Below, piece by piece: positions 41,001-52,350 of a stretch of DNA of 64,000 nucleotides. Origin of the DNA: Scleropages formosus (lineage: Eukaryota > Chordata > Actinopteri > Osteoglossiformes > Osteoglossidae); NCBI RefSeq assembly GCF_900964775.1, contig NC_041827.1, forward strand, positions 16,178,707-16,242,706. Reading direction: 5' to 3'. The translations under genes and the position numbers were made by a program. How positions within the stretch are numbered: the stretch's first letter is position 1; every line of letters begins with the position of its first letter. Below the pieces are notes generated by a model, which worked only from the letters and a program-made list of their open reading frames with translations, searched no databases and was not told the DNA's origin.

Positions 41001-43557
41001 ACCAGAGTACACTTATTCCCCATCATTGCAATGCCCCCCCTCCAGTTAAATGAGCTGCCAGCATTTGTGACCAGCTGAACAACTTCCTCTTGTGCGTTGC
41101 GTACTGAATAGTCAGAACTTCATCGAAGTAATCAGATGCATTTTAGGTTAAGTTCTAAGCACATAGTAATCTGTAGCGTCTGTAGAACAGGGAACTGAAT
41201 TGTAATACCCCGTACTGCGGTACCTTTGAGCAAGGTACTTACCCTGGGTTGCTCCAGTAAAAACTACCCAGCTGTATAAATGGGTGAATCATAGTTAATA
41301 GCTTAACATTGTAAGTCACTTTGGAGAAAAGTGTCAGCTAAATGAATAAAACCCTGTAACACTTAATACAACACTGTTGAAATATTATGTGTGATTTTTC
41401 TTCTTTACATGCTTGGTGCCTTTGACTGTGACCTGAAATTCTCAATGGACTCATTCGCTCTTGGCAGACTACTGGCTGTAGGCAAACACACCACAGGAAA
41501 CCTGAAGAGCCTCCTCTATTTCTGGTTCCAGTGACGTCTGCTGTGGAGTTTTAAAATATTTACTGCATAATTACCTAAAATGCGAGGGACAAACACTGCT
41601 ATTTCCCTGATGGAAGTTAAATCCTGGTGTTCAGATTTTTAAAGACTAACTTCTTCTCATTTCCTCAGCCTCCAAAATTATCTTGTAGATTTTGACTATT
41701 TTTGTACTTCATTAGGAGTAAAAACTAAAACTCTGTTCCAACAAACCAGGATACGACCAATGCCAGCATAAACCTTTGATGCACATGCTGTATTTTTGCC
41801 TCTCTAGCCAGGCAGAGATCTGAGAAGCGAATGTGATTTTGTTTTTATCACATTCTTTCCACCCAAATTCAAAACCCTAAATCATGTGGTAAAACTAAGT
41901 AGGCCTATAGATGGCACATAATATACTGGAAATGTGCTGCTTTAACTCACTGAATTTTACATTTCAGGCACCATAACTTGCAGGAAATATTCCAAAATTG
42001 AGAACATAAGGCATTCAGCATTGTTAAATCATTTCACAAAAGCAGAGTTTATATCAGAATATCTATATCAGAACTGACAGTGCAATATGTAGACTAGAAG
42101 AGCTAATACTGCCTGTCACAATATATCTAAATTTCATTATTTACTTATGGCACTTTAAACCATTAAGATCCTTTGCGATAATGTAACTACCAACACTAAA
42201 TATGTTCTGCTTTGCTGATGTGAATTTTTTCCTTATTAAAAATTATCTGATGAAATTTGTAATTTTACTTCAGTTCAGCTCTAAGAAGCTTCTTCAGTCT
42301 ATGAACAGTGCTTATTAAACATGTTTGAATTCTGGATCTATCTGCTATAGTTTATGCCAGTGATGAACTATGTAAGTCCATATATTCTGTGTTCCACAAA
42401 AATAAATTCATTAATTCACACACAGCGAGTATTACCAACTAATTAAGTGCAACAGAAGTAATATATTTAAAAAATTAAATGATTGAAATAATGTAAGGAC
42501 CCTAGTAAAGTGTTTCATTTCAACTGGGCTGCGTATTACCAGTCTGTGGCCTGTGAGGTGCAGTTGGGACAACACATGGGGCTGAGCTCACCTTCAGTGT
42601 GGCTCCAAGGGACCTCAGACCTGTGGAATGCCTGGCCAGCTTCAGCACCCTGAAGATCCTCATGAGCCGGAGGACCTGCACCAGCTTCCCCAAGTTTCCC
42701 AGCTCAGACTCGCTATCGGCTATGAGGTCCACGAGAAGCGTGACGTAAATGGGCACCACAGACACAATGTCGATCATGTTCAGCGGGTGGAAGAAGAACT
42801 TGTGCCTGTTGGGTGCCAGCAACATACGCGTCACCACTTCAAAGGTAAACCAGCAGATGCAGAAGATCTCCAGAGCCTGCATTGTTGGGTCTTCCATCAG
42901 CTTGCCGTTCTCATCAAAGTGCTGGTACTCGGGGATGCTGTTGATGCACATGGTTGCGATGGAGGTGAGCACGACAGCAATGGACACGAAGCTAAAGATC
43001 TTGCTAGGAATGGAGTAGCCAGGATTTTCCAGGGTGAGCCAAAGGCACTTCCTTACATTCCCACACCTCATATCCTGGAAGTGCTGGATATCCTTGTTAA
43101 GGTCAGAAATCTCGTCCATCGAGGTGTCGATGCTGCTGACGTCACTTTCCTCATCCCAGCTCTTGTGTCTGCTCTCCAGTTTGCGGTCATGGTAGCGGTA
43201 GCTACAGCAGCTGTCGAGAAAGAACTCGTTGATGCCCCAGTACTCAATCTCCTGGCAGAAGGAGAAGACACACAGCTCCTCCATGATGTGCAGCTTTCCA
43301 GTCTGGTAGAAATGCAGCACATATGGGAAGAGGCCTGGATTGCGGTCGAAGTAGAACTCTTTCCGCTGCACGTCGTAGTCATCGCAAACCTGCAGGATGG
43401 CCTCTTCGGAGTCACAGGTTAGCAGCCGTCCCAAGCGCGTGTCAGGGAATTTGCGTAGTGTGCTGGAGTTCAGGCTCTGCTTCAGTCCGCCAACATTGAT
43501 GTGAACCAGTTGGTCCTCCACGACCGAGTCCCAGCTAGGGAGGGTTTCATTCACCAT
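38098..43557 (-). CDS. kcns1: Potassium voltage-gated channel modifier subfamily S member 1 (Kv9.1), 2 coding exons
   Basis: Kv9.1 is an electrically silent alpha subunit that co-assembles with Kv2 channels and alters their gating in neurons. Coding exons: 42592-43557 (322 codons) and 38098-38604 (168 codons plus stop), 490 residues (human 526). Seen in order: the T1 tetramerisation domain ([38 protein letters not shown]), S1 after [10 protein letters not shown]4 arginine/lysine segment [20 protein letters not shown], the exon border right after GATLK, the pore TVGYGD (373-378), and S6 [11 protein letters not shown], which lacks the PxP motif as in silent subunits. The second half ([20 protein letters not shown]) is closer to KCNS1 than to KCNS2. 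An acidic tail ends RRFSVV. I chose ATG at 43557 because a polypyrimidine tract and AG acceptor (GATGTAG) lie just upstream, making the longer 361-codon frame's first 16 residues intronic. Confidence 0.95.
40690..40812 (+). repeat. L2 LINE 3' end fragment in kcns1 intron
   Basis: CTCTTTCTCCTAATGTAATG, GATGTACGTCGCTTTGGAGA, AGCATCTGCTAAATGAATAA and ATGTAAATGTAAT. Very close to the 23590-23775 copy. Confidence 0.8.
41190..41350 (+). repeat. SINE-B 3' part in kcns1 intron
   Basis: CCTTTGAGCAAGGTACTTAC, CAGCTGTATAAATGGGTGAA, AAGTCACTTTGGAGAAAAGT, GTCAGCTAAATGAATAAA. Head missing. Confidence 0.8.
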
Positions 43558-45542
43558 GCTTCCATTCACTACATCACAAAAAAAAAAAAAAGAGTTCTTC
43601 TTCAAGAGCCCACAGTATCAAAGTAGCATTAATATAATATCCTCTTTCCTTTTGTTAGATTACTTTTACTATATGATTTAGATGGACAAGGACTATAAAA
43701 ATGAGAATAGAGAAGACAGATTCCTGATTATTTAAAAATGTGCACGTAATAGTTTGAATTTACACTACTAGTGAAATATTAAATGTCTCCTCCTTCTTAA
43801 AAGACATTTCTAAACAGGATACGGAGCACCACTTAAGTTTTAAAGTAAAGACTTCCATTTTACAGCTCCATTTAAACTGTCCATGTACGTAGTATGACCA
43901 CAGAAAATGACAATGATAGCCGAATAAAGTGAACATGTACATCTCTCAGGAAAAGTTTTAAGCATAAATTACCGGACTCCAAATCACAGCACGACTGAAC
44001 CAGGAAATCTTGTGAACCAGCCAGAAGCAAAGTGTGGAAAGACCTCGGTCAGAGTTTGACCAAACATACAGTAGGCAGAAAGACAGTCCTAGCGAGACAC
44101 ACTACACACAACAGCATGGGGAGGACACAGACAGCCATGCAACAATGACATATTAGTCACACTCACATATATTGCACATACAATATACAACACAAACATT
44201 TTAGTCTCAGGTTAATTTTGACATTGGCACTTTTTTAGTTTATGTAAAAGTAACTGATAGGTAGCACATTTATTGGGAGTAGATGATGAATAACCAGTGT
44301 AGATGCTTCAGGATTATTTACTTGGCAGTTTCTGTTGCCATTTAAACAGCATGTGACACTTAGAAGGACTATGAGCTTACCACAATTTTTTTTTTTTTTT
44401 TAAATTCTGCATTTTGCTTAATTTTAACAAGCACATTTTCTTCTTTTAATGTTTTATAATGAACAATTAAAAAATGTGTAATATGAATCAATAATTAAAA
44501 AATGAAAAGTTAAATAATTGATCAAAAGTATCCAAGGGACCTTCTGCACTCTTTGTTTAGCGCAAATGAAATGATAGCAACTTGATGTAAATGTATTGTG
44601 GTAGATGGCCCTTAAAATAGATTGCGGGCATATTGTGATGCTCATGTCTTTTGTTTCAAATAAAGGCAGAGGCTGTATGCAAACATCAAGCTCCTCCAGC
44701 AACAAAGAGCATTACTGTAGATAGAAACATTCTCATCTGGTATGAATGAAGGCAGAAAAATCAATGGCTTGGTTAAAACACACACTTTAAAGTGGCTAAT
44801 ACTAAGAGAACATGATCTGGCACAAGGTATTGTCTTACATCAAAAAAGGATAAAAAGTGATTTTTAAATACATTACAGTATTAATTAGACATTTACATTT
44901 AATATTAAAGTCTAGGTATATTATCTTGAACTCTGGTGCAGGAATGACATTAATAATGACATTTAATATAAAATACTAGGAAAAACTTCAACCGGCATAA
45001 AAAATGACAGGGCTTATTAAATAGTATCACAATATAAACAACCAGAAAGATAGAGAGATAGTGCGAGCAGAGTGACAGGTGGATGTAGAAATAGTGGACA
45101 ATGGTGCAATGGTGACATTGTAATTAAAATATACTCTGGTACGGTGAAAAAATGGGTGGATTTTCTGTCCTTACCGGAGCTTCACCGTCGGTGCGTCTCC
45201 ACTCCACTACGCGCTGGAGAATATTCAATATGCTCCACATGCAAAATGGGTGGAAAAAATAAAGTGTATCAATAATTCAAAAGATCTGGAGCTCTCTGCT
45301 TGGGATGCGCGGGCTATGAAATGTTAACCAAAATCGCACTTGAACGAAAGAATGCATGAGGACGGGAGCCGAGCCCAGAGGTCAGTGACAGGTGAGATAG
45401 ATAGAAAAAAGAGTCCCGTTTACAGATCGCGCGACCGCGCTCAACTTAGGCTAAGCTTCCCGTCGCCTTGGAGACGATGGAGCTCATAAAATATAGACAT
45501 AATTACATAGAAGTTCACAGGGCGGAACGTGTTCGACTCACC
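43558..45542 (-). other. kcns1: Predicted 5' UTR intron of kcns1
   Basis: The acceptor GATGTAG, with a long T tract before it on the minus strand, lies about 12 bp before the chosen ATG. The nearest strong minus-strand donor is GCAAG|GTGAGTCG at 45542. The stretch between is AT-rich with no gene seen. Confidence 0.45.
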
Positions 45543-45900
45543 TTGCAATAAGAAGCTTCCACTTCTGATTTTTTTTTTTTTTTTTTTTTTTTTGCGAAAT
45601 CACATCTTTTTCTGTCGGTCCCACTTGAAACAGCAGAGCGGAGCCCGGCTTAAATCCCCGATGGAGCGCATCTTCTAACTGTTTCACAAAAATGTAACTG
45701 TTGTCAGATGCTGCTGTTTATCTGACGCTGTTAAACAAAGACAGAACGGACTCCTTTGGCCGGTCCAGCGCTGCTCTCCACGCGCACCCGTCCACTTTGA
45801 ACTGACATCTGATGTTCGCGGTCACTCCCGCTGGAGGAGTTAGGGACCGTCGATATTTTACGCTACTCACCGCAAGGGATCGTGTGGATGTTTCGGCAAG
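45543..45900 (-). promoter_or_regulatory. kcns1: Predicted kcns1 first exon and promoter
   Basis: Ends at a consensus donor (minus strand TATTGCAAG|GTGAGTCG at 45542). CpG sites are frequent from about 45600 to 45850, and an A-run on the minus strand (45569-45593) interrupts it. No TATA box recognised; the left/right limits are approximate. Confidence 0.4.
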
Positions 45901-46157
45901 GTTAGCAACTAAGAAATCCTCACACTGTACTGTTATCAGTTAAGTCGTGTTTGCTTAAACAACACTTCTACATCACGCTTCGTATTGAGTGTGTAAAGCA
46001 CATTAAACTAATTAAAACAACGTAAAGAATATCCATTGTGGGTTACGACAGATCCGGATGAAATCACGAAAGTTGACGGTCGGCGAGAAGAAAAAAGAAA
46101 GAAGAAAAACGGTAATCTGCGACAGGAATACACAATGATTATTCTTCCAAAAATCGT

Positions 46158-46302
46158 ATTCATTCAAAACATAGTAACTATGTTTTGAATGAATTTGCAC
46201 TGACTGACCACCGGGGCAGGTGCATTGATTGATTGTTCTAAACCAACTTGGATTTTATTAGAACAAACAATGCACCTGCCCTGTGTGGTCAGTCAGTGCA
46301 AA
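46158..46302. repeat. Two adjacent palindromes, 37 bp and 109 bp
   Basis: 46158-46194 is a perfect palindrome with 18-bp arms and one central base (arm ATTCATTCAAAACATAGT). It abuts 46194-46302, an inverted repeat with arms of about 45-48 bp and a 16-nt loop. The left arm starts TTTGCACTGACTGACCAC and the right arm ends GTGGTCAGTCAGTGCAAA, with only small bulges. Could be a MITE, a hairpin RNA precursor, or two-sided foldback DNA. Confidence 0.85.
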
Positions 46303-46429
46303 CCTGTTCACCTGGCCGTGATGTTTCGGATTTTTTTTTTCTTTTCATCGAGTGTGTAACGTTTGTTAGAAAACTCTCAGTACTTTCTTAGCGCGTGTGA
46401 CATCAATGTGTGTCCTGTGCTCTTTTCGC

Positions 46430-46760
46430 TTTCCCCCCTCCTCACAGGCGATAGGCGAGTGTGCGGGCGGGAACAAGTAAGAACTCCTCCCCTTCTGCTC
46501 CAGGTTCCACGGGAGCGGTGAAGGTGAAGACGCCCTTTTTTCCGGGGGCTTCGCGCTGTCGCTGACCTCCTGCCCCGGCGGGACTCAGAAAAGCGGCTAG
46601 AAGCGTCTCCGAGCTTCGTCCATTGCCTGTCTGCCACCCCAGGTATGCCCAGATTATGAAAAAAGCATCTCGAAATGTCCCCTGATGTCGCCAAACACTG
46701 CGAAATGTTCCTGAATGTTCCCGAAAGTTACCTCGTCAGCGCTGAACACTGACGCGGACG
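46430..46760. promoter_or_regulatory. CpG-rich block upstream of kcns1, unassigned
   Basis: GC-rich with many CpG sites (e.g. GCGATAGGCGAGTGTGCGGG, CCGGGGGCTTCGCGCTGTCG), in contrast to AT-rich flanks. A plus-strand donor-like ACAA|GTAAGAAC occurs at about 46475. It could be the start of an alternative kcns1 transcript or of a divergent non-coding RNA; no protein is recognised. Confidence 0.4.
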
Positions 46761-47254
46761 CAGCAGCAGACAGAGAAAAATTTCCCGCCTTATGCTTATC
46801 ATAATCTCAGGCTTATGAAATTTCCTTTTGAGCAGCCGTTTAAAGACATTTATACACATTTAATACTATTATTACGATATTATACGCAAATAAAGTTATT
46901 ATTCTTTAATAATAATTCTTTAATTCCATGTAACACCTTTAAATGTCGAGTGTGACGAGAAATACCCAACTCTGGAGACGCTGCGCATTTTCAGTGATGG
47001 TATATATGCTATATTTTTACTTAAGCTATAGGTCGAAATACAAAAAAAAAAATAAATAAATAAAAAATAAAAAAATTTGCTTAAATGTAGAGCATCTATG
47101 AAGCCAGAAATAACTGTACCTATTATTATGTAGCCTTGTAGCCTTGTGGCAGTGATATGCTTTTTTAATGATTGGTACTGTAGGTTTTCTGTGTGTGTGT
47201 TTCAATTTTGGGCCTATTCAGAGGAATGACAGTTATTGAACACAATAATGATGA

Positions 47255-47285
47255 TGATAATAATAATAATAATAATAATAATAAG
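47255..47285. repeat. (AAT)n microsatellite
   Basis: About nine tandem AAT units after a short GATGATGAT stretch. Confidence 0.85.
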
Positions 47286-47394
47286 TAGTGGGGGCCTGTT
47301 GAAGGTGACGTTACCACACTAGAGCTATAGTTAGTGGGGTGGATGGTAGCGACAGATGTAGGTAGGGCCCATCAAAATTCCACTTGTAAATATA

Positions 47395-47698
47395 CAGGTG
47401 GTCCCGATTTACGACGCTTTGACTTACAATTTTTTCGACTTTATGATGGTGAGCTGGAGATCGGTTCCTACGGAATGCCTTACTTAAGATTTTGAATCTT
47501 GATTTTTTTTCCCCAGGCAAGTGATATGCAGTATGATACTCTCACGATGGTGGGAAGCAGCACTGCAGTGAACCGCATTTCCCACTCTCTCACACAGAGG
47601 TGTGTATTAGGTGTAATAAATGCATTTTTTCTTAGGATATTTTTGACTTACTATGGGTTTCGGGGAACATAGCCCCATCATAAATCGGGAACCACCTA
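47395..47698. mobile_element. pogo/Tigger-like MITE
   Basis: The ends are inverted repeats: CAGGTGGTCCCGATTTACGA at the left and the complement of ATAAATCGGGAACCACCTA at the right. Flanked by TA on both sides, the target duplication of Tc1/mariner/pogo elements. About 300 bp, no transposase frame. Confidence 0.75.
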
Positions 47699-47888
47699 TA
47701 TATACTTTTTTTATTTAAAGGGTAGGAGAGGGGCAGGGAAAATATTCTTTAAGTGGAGCCTAATTAGCTACACCCCTACATTCTTTAACAAAGTTGAAGA
47801 ATAATTATTAAAGAATAATTATATTAATAGCATGTAATATAGTAATAATACTATTAAATGTATATAAATGTCCTTAAACTTTAAAAAA

Positions 47889-48100
47889 GGACAGCTGGTA
47901 GTGTAGTGATTAAAGCTGTTGCCTTTGGACCCAAAGGTTGCAGGTTCAGCTTTTACCTCCAGCTGTAGTACCTTGAGCAATGTACTTACCTGAATTGCTT
48001 CAGTAAAATTACCCAGCTGTACAAAAGGCTAAATAATTGTAAATCTCTAAATGTTGCGAAGTTGCTTTGGTGAAAAGTGTCAGCTAAATGAATAAATGCT
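47889..48100 (+). repeat. SINE-B, full length
   Basis: GACAGCTGGTAGTGTAGTGA (A-box region), AAAGGTTGCAGGTTCAGCTT (B-box region), TACCTTGAGCAATGTACTTA, CAGCTGTACAAAAGGCTAAA, GTGTCAGCTAAATGAATAAA. Confidence 0.88.
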
Positions 48101-49014
48101 GGGCTGATGCAGTCATTCTTATTACACTATCCCATCAAACGTTATTCTGCTAATTTTGCAGTCAGTTTTAATTTAGCTTATTTTTGTATGTTAGTTCCTT
48201 TTCTTTGAGCTTTCTGATTTGATCACAAATTTTGCTTTATTGCTTGTGTCCTACAGCTATAGTTTTACAAACAATAATGACAAAATGCATATCTGGTATG
48301 GTAGGACTTTTTTTTAAAAAAATTCCCCCCCATTTTAAATATTGATGGTATATACCTTTGATTGTTTTTGAAAACTGTATCTGTTGAAAAATGTACCCAT
48401 TTTTAAATTCAGTTTAAGGCATGAAAATGTCAAATTAGTGCAACAACCCCCCAAAAAAAACAGATTTTAAGAAATCACTCAGGTAGAAATCAGTGGGGAT
48501 TCTGGACATACCTTGTGTGTCAAGATAAGCTAATTACGTGAAAAGGTAATAGGTCCTATATTAATATTTTGCACAACTTGAGTGGTAGTTTAGTTTTGTG
48601 ATGCTCAAGAGATTTTACTTTTTCTTCCGATTACAGCCTGTAGTGTTAGACCAAGCAAGAAATGTATTCATTTAATAAATAAATTTGTGCAGAATGTCAC
48701 ACAAACTGCAGAAATTCCACAATCCACATAAAGAAGCCCCACAGTGATGCAGAAAATACTTTGAGAAACTGTATCTCTATCAAAGGCTGTTCACTTTTAG
48801 AAGTTAAATTAAATGAACACATTGAAAAAAAAATTTAAAAAACAAAAGATAAATCAATATATAAAATTTTTCCATCAGAGAAAGAAGCTGGATATATATG
48901 CAAAATGGTTTCTGAATTATTCCCCTCCCCCTCCAGCCAGTGTTCAGTTCACTCTAAATGAGGTGACAAAGAGTACTGGGAAATGTAAAGCAAAATAAAG
49001 ACATGACATGCTGT
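48101..49014. other. Intergenic, no gene seen
   Basis: AT-rich with A and T runs. Nothing coding or repetitive recognised. Confidence 0.45.
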
Positions 49015-49215
49015 TCAAGTTCACCCATAGTGTGTGAGTGACAGAGAGAGAGTGTGTGTGTTCCATTGATGTATGGATGAGTGACCTTTTGTAAGTAGTG
49101 TATCTAGCAGTGTGAGTCACCTTGGTGAATGAGGTGTGTGGGCTGATAACACTATGTAGATTTCACTGGAAGTCACTTTGGAGAAAAGTGTCTGCTCAAT
49201 GAATAAATATAAATA
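49015..49215 (+). repeat. SINE-C 3' part
   Basis: TTCACCCATAGTGTGTGAGT, GATGTATGGATGAGTGACCT, TAGTGTATCTAGCAGTGTGA, then AAGTCACTTTGGAGAAAAGT and CTGCTCAATGAATAAATATA. Uninterrupted counterpart of the split copy at 57640-58305. Confidence 0.85.
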
Positions 49216-50179
49216 AGGTCACTGTGAGCCATCAGAAGGTCATACAGATACAAGCTAACAGAACTGTACCCGTCATGCAGTTTTGTACTTGTGCATCAGG
49301 AGACAACTGAAGTACACAACAGAAAGTAGAACGCAAGCTGCACAGTTTTTGAAGAATCTTTCTTCAGTTTAGCTTCTCATTTTTCTTTGCGTGTTGTTAT
49401 TAAGTGGTAAATCAATGTATCCAGTTTTATTTCAGTTCAGCATTAAATTTATATTTTTAATAGTCAACATTTCCCATCTTATCGCTTCCATTTCACACAT
49501 TTATTCTGCAGTTATAGCAGAACCTCACATAATACAATTTTAATAGACTATCACCTCACGTAATATTACAAAAAAATATTACGGAGCATAGAAGCTTTTT
49601 TTGAGTAGAACACTGGTCTGCTGTGGAAAGTTTTATTTCTGCAGACAGCTTACTTTCTTGAATTTTCCCAAATTAAGCAGACCCAGATTTTATTCATTTC
49701 TGACATTTATACAGTGTCTGTCATAGGTACACCTTTTAATGATAGGTTTATGAATTTGGGAGAAGTTAAAAAATGTTTTTGTTCAGGTAGGCATGTTAAT
49801 TTTTTTTGGCCACATTTATTTAACATTTTATTTATTACTACTTACCTTTTTTACATTACATGTACATCAGTGTATATGTTGCTTACTTTACATGTAAATG
49901 TACATTATTCCTTAAAAGTGGCCAAATGAGCACAGATTTAGCAGTGTAAGTAGATAAAATTATATACATTTCAGCATTTTGTTTCAGAACCTTGGAAACA
50001 TTATATGCTTCACAAAAACTCCTCTGATTAACATAAAAACTGCATTTCTTTGAGCTTTAGCCACTCTGGTGAATGTCATAGGTGTTTACCCTAAATTCAT
50101 AATCAATTGCAAATTCTTTGGAAATAGTTGAGGTCTCAGATAAATAAGCCTTGTAATCTGAAATTAAAAGATTAATAAA

Positions 50180-51082
50180 TTACAGTATCAGTAGTTTTTT
50201 AATATGTGTAACAAATTTCTGGTCTCGAATCCCATATATCAAAGGAGTTAGGAATCTTGGTAAGATATTTGTTATTATAAAAGTTGAAAACATTATCTTT
50301 GTTTTATCATTGGGGAAAAGTGGAAAGAGAATTAATTCCAACAAAGGAGCAATATAAGACATCATACAGAACAGCAGCTGTACGCCATGTAGTAAAATGG
50401 TGTTCTGAGCCTTTTTAGCAGAAACTTGATCAGTTGTTGCAGTTTTAGCAGTAATGAAAATTCTGAAATAAGTATAGATCAGTGTAATCCACACAAAAGA
50501 CAGGAGAAGTACATTTAATACCACAGATTTGTCTAAATGATGAGATGTATTGTATATAGCCAAACGATAACACAAAATTCTGGAGGTGAAAATAGTTAGT
50601 GGTCGAGTCAGGAACAAAATGACAATATCAGCCAGTTCTGGGATGAATGCCACAGACCAGATAAGAAGAATGAGCATGTAGGTCCTTCTCACGGTGCAGG
50701 TCTGTGAGTGACGCAGGGGCTTGCAGATAGCGATGTAGCGTTCAACTGCCATTCCAGCCAGACTCATGGGAGTGTTCTTAGTGGTCACAGATCCCACAAG
50801 TAGTAGAACACAGCAGACTGACACATTTATCAATGGCATGGTATAGCTTACAACATGTAAACTAACTGTTATGCAAAGCATGATCATGTCATTGATCACC
50901 AGATGTATGTACAGTATGTACCTTGACTCCATGTAAAAAACTGGACTCCTGGAGAATATGAACACAAAAATTCCATTAACATAATTGATTGTGATGCCCA
51001 AGAAAACAACAATGAAGTTTTTGAAGAAAGCTTCTTTAAAATCATCCTGGGCAGGCTTGGATGGATAACCAGTTGAGTTCAT
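50180..51082 (-). CDS. Odorant receptor 131-2-like, intact
   Basis: A rhodopsin-like GPCR of the fish odorant receptor 131 group, expected in olfactory sensory neurons. 300 codons in one exon. I start it at 51082 (MNSTGYPSKPAQDDFKEAFF), which gives the short N-glycosylated N-terminus of the family; the frame extends 36 codons further up, but an intron acceptor (ATTACAG, near 51118) lies in that extension. TM1 follows KNFIVVFLGITINYVNG; FYMESRYILYIHLVINDM leads into TM2. MAVERYIAICKPLRH (111-125) is the family form of the TM3/loop-2 motif. TM7 reads ILPRFLTPLIYGIRDQKF. No breaks. The intron behind its non-coding first exon holds a SINE-A and a SINE-B. Confidence 0.92.
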   Translation of the reverse strand: MNSTGYPSKPAQDDFKEAFFKNFIVVFLGITINYVNGIFVFIFSRSPVFYMESRYILYIHLVINDMIMLCITVSLHVVSYTMPLINVSVCCVLLLVGSVTTKNTPMSLAGMAVERYIAICKPLRHSQTCTVRRTYMLILLIWSVAFIPELADIVILFLTRPLTIFTSRILCYRLAIYNTSHHLDKSVVLNVLLLSFVWITLIYTYFRIFITAKTATTDQVSAKKAQNTILLHGVQLLFCMMSYIAPLLELILFPLFPNDKTKIMFSTFIITNILPRFLTPLIYGIRDQKFVTHIKKLLIL

Positions 51083-51235
51083 TTTTTTCCAGTGTTTGTA
51101 AACATGGGAAGTTTCCTGTAATGATGAACAAAATAAATAGCAGTAATGGAAACAAAAAATTGCTGAAATGAAAGGGAATTCCATTGCCAATAGATAACTT
51201 TTTTTTTTTTTTTTTTTCAGTTTTGTGTTTAACTA

Positions 51236-51460
51236 CGGGGGGCGCTGTGGCGCAGTAGGTTGGACCGGGTCCTGCTCTCTGGTGGGGTCTGGGGTTCGAA
51301 TCCTGCTTGGGGTGCCTTGCGATGGACTGACGTCCCATCCTGGGTGTGTTCCCTCCCCCTCCAGCCTTACGCCCTGAGTTGCCGGGTTAGGCTCCGGGTC
51401 CCTGCGACCCCGTATGGGACAAGTGGTTCAGAAAATGTGTGTGTGTGTGTGTGTGTGTTT
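51236..51460 (+). repeat. SINE-A with (TG)n tail, in OR 5' intron
   Basis: CTGTGGCGCAGTAGGTTGGA (A-box), CTGGGGTTCGAATCCTGCTT (B-box), TTACGCCCTGAGTTGCCGGG, CGTATGGGACAAGTGGTTCA, then a GTGTGT run to about 51460. Opposite in orientation to the receptor gene. Confidence 0.92.
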
Positions 51461-51549
51461 AACTAGTGGTGTCAGCCATACATCTGAAATAAACACGGCC
51501 TTTTACAGCAATAATAGCTGAAAAATATAGGGTTACCTTTAATAAATGG

Positions 51550-51772
51550 AATGATACATTCACTCATTCAGCTGACACTTTTCTCCAAAGCAACTTACAA
51601 TGTTAATCTACATACAATTATTTAATCATTTATAGAGCTGGGTAATTTCACTGGAGCAATTTAGTAAAAGTACCTTGCTCAAGGGTACTACAGCTGGAGG
51701 TAAGAGTCAAACCAACAATTTTTGGATCCAAAGGCAGCAGTTCTAACCACTATGCTGCCAGCTGTCCCTCTA
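51550..51772 (-). repeat. SINE-B, full length, in OR 5' intron
   Basis: Minus strand: ATTCAGCTGACACTTTTCTC, AAGCAACTTACAATGTTAAT, GAGCTGGGTAATTTCACTGG, GTACCTTGCTCAAGGGTACT, CACTATGCTGCCAGCTGTCC (A-box complement). Confidence 0.9.
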
Positions 51773-51917
51773 ATACGCTGCAGTAATATTCTTTAGGCAA
51801 TTTCAGTGAACTTCCAAAGCAGTGTACAGATATTAATGGCACCTTCAATTTATGTAATCCTTGATTACATGCCTTAAAAATATTATGAATTTTAGCAGCA
51901 CTTATAAAATGAAAGTG

Positions 51918-51982
51918 ACTTACCTCTGATGGCTTCCTTGTCTGTATTGTCAGAGATATGTACTGGGTGCTTTATATAAGCA
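51918..51982 (-). promoter_or_regulatory. OR promoter: TATA box and non-coding first exon
   Basis: On the minus strand, CTTATATAAAGC (TATA at about 51972-51979) is followed about 50 bp later by the donor CAGAG|GTAAGT at 51923. The predicted leader exon is only 20-30 bp and would splice to the acceptor near 51118, about 35 bp before the ATG. The same module stands upstream of the second receptor at 63368-63427, which supports its function. Confidence 0.65.
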
Positions 51983-52350
51983 GTTTGTTTTCTGTGGGTT
52001 CATCAGTGTGTTTACTTGTGTGTATGAATTAATTTGAGAGGGGAATACAGGCATCCATGGAGAAAAGGATTTGGTTGAGTGATACTAATTGCCTGCAAAA
52101 TGATTGGACACGCTGATGTTCAAAGTTTCTCTGGTGCTTTTCCACCAGTATGTTATTTTTTAAATTTCTTTGTAGAGACCACGGTAAAAGGCAGTAAACC
52201 TCTTTTGTGAAGTCATATTTTGAAAGTATTAGGATGGTTATGTCTGTGAATATTATTAGAAATGGTTTTGTTTTGGTACTTACAGTATCGTCATGCATTT
52301 GGTTGAAGCTGTGAATCAATGGTCTGAAAGAAAGAGTTAACAGAACGGTT

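Noticed and set aside
42628-43422. 264-codon plus-strand frame
   Set aside because: Exactly antisense to the conserved first coding exon of kcns1; a shadow frame produced by its codon use.
46377-46694. 105-codon minus-strand frame
   Set aside because: Arg/Ser-rich product of a CpG-rich block; typical of chance frames in GC-rich DNA.
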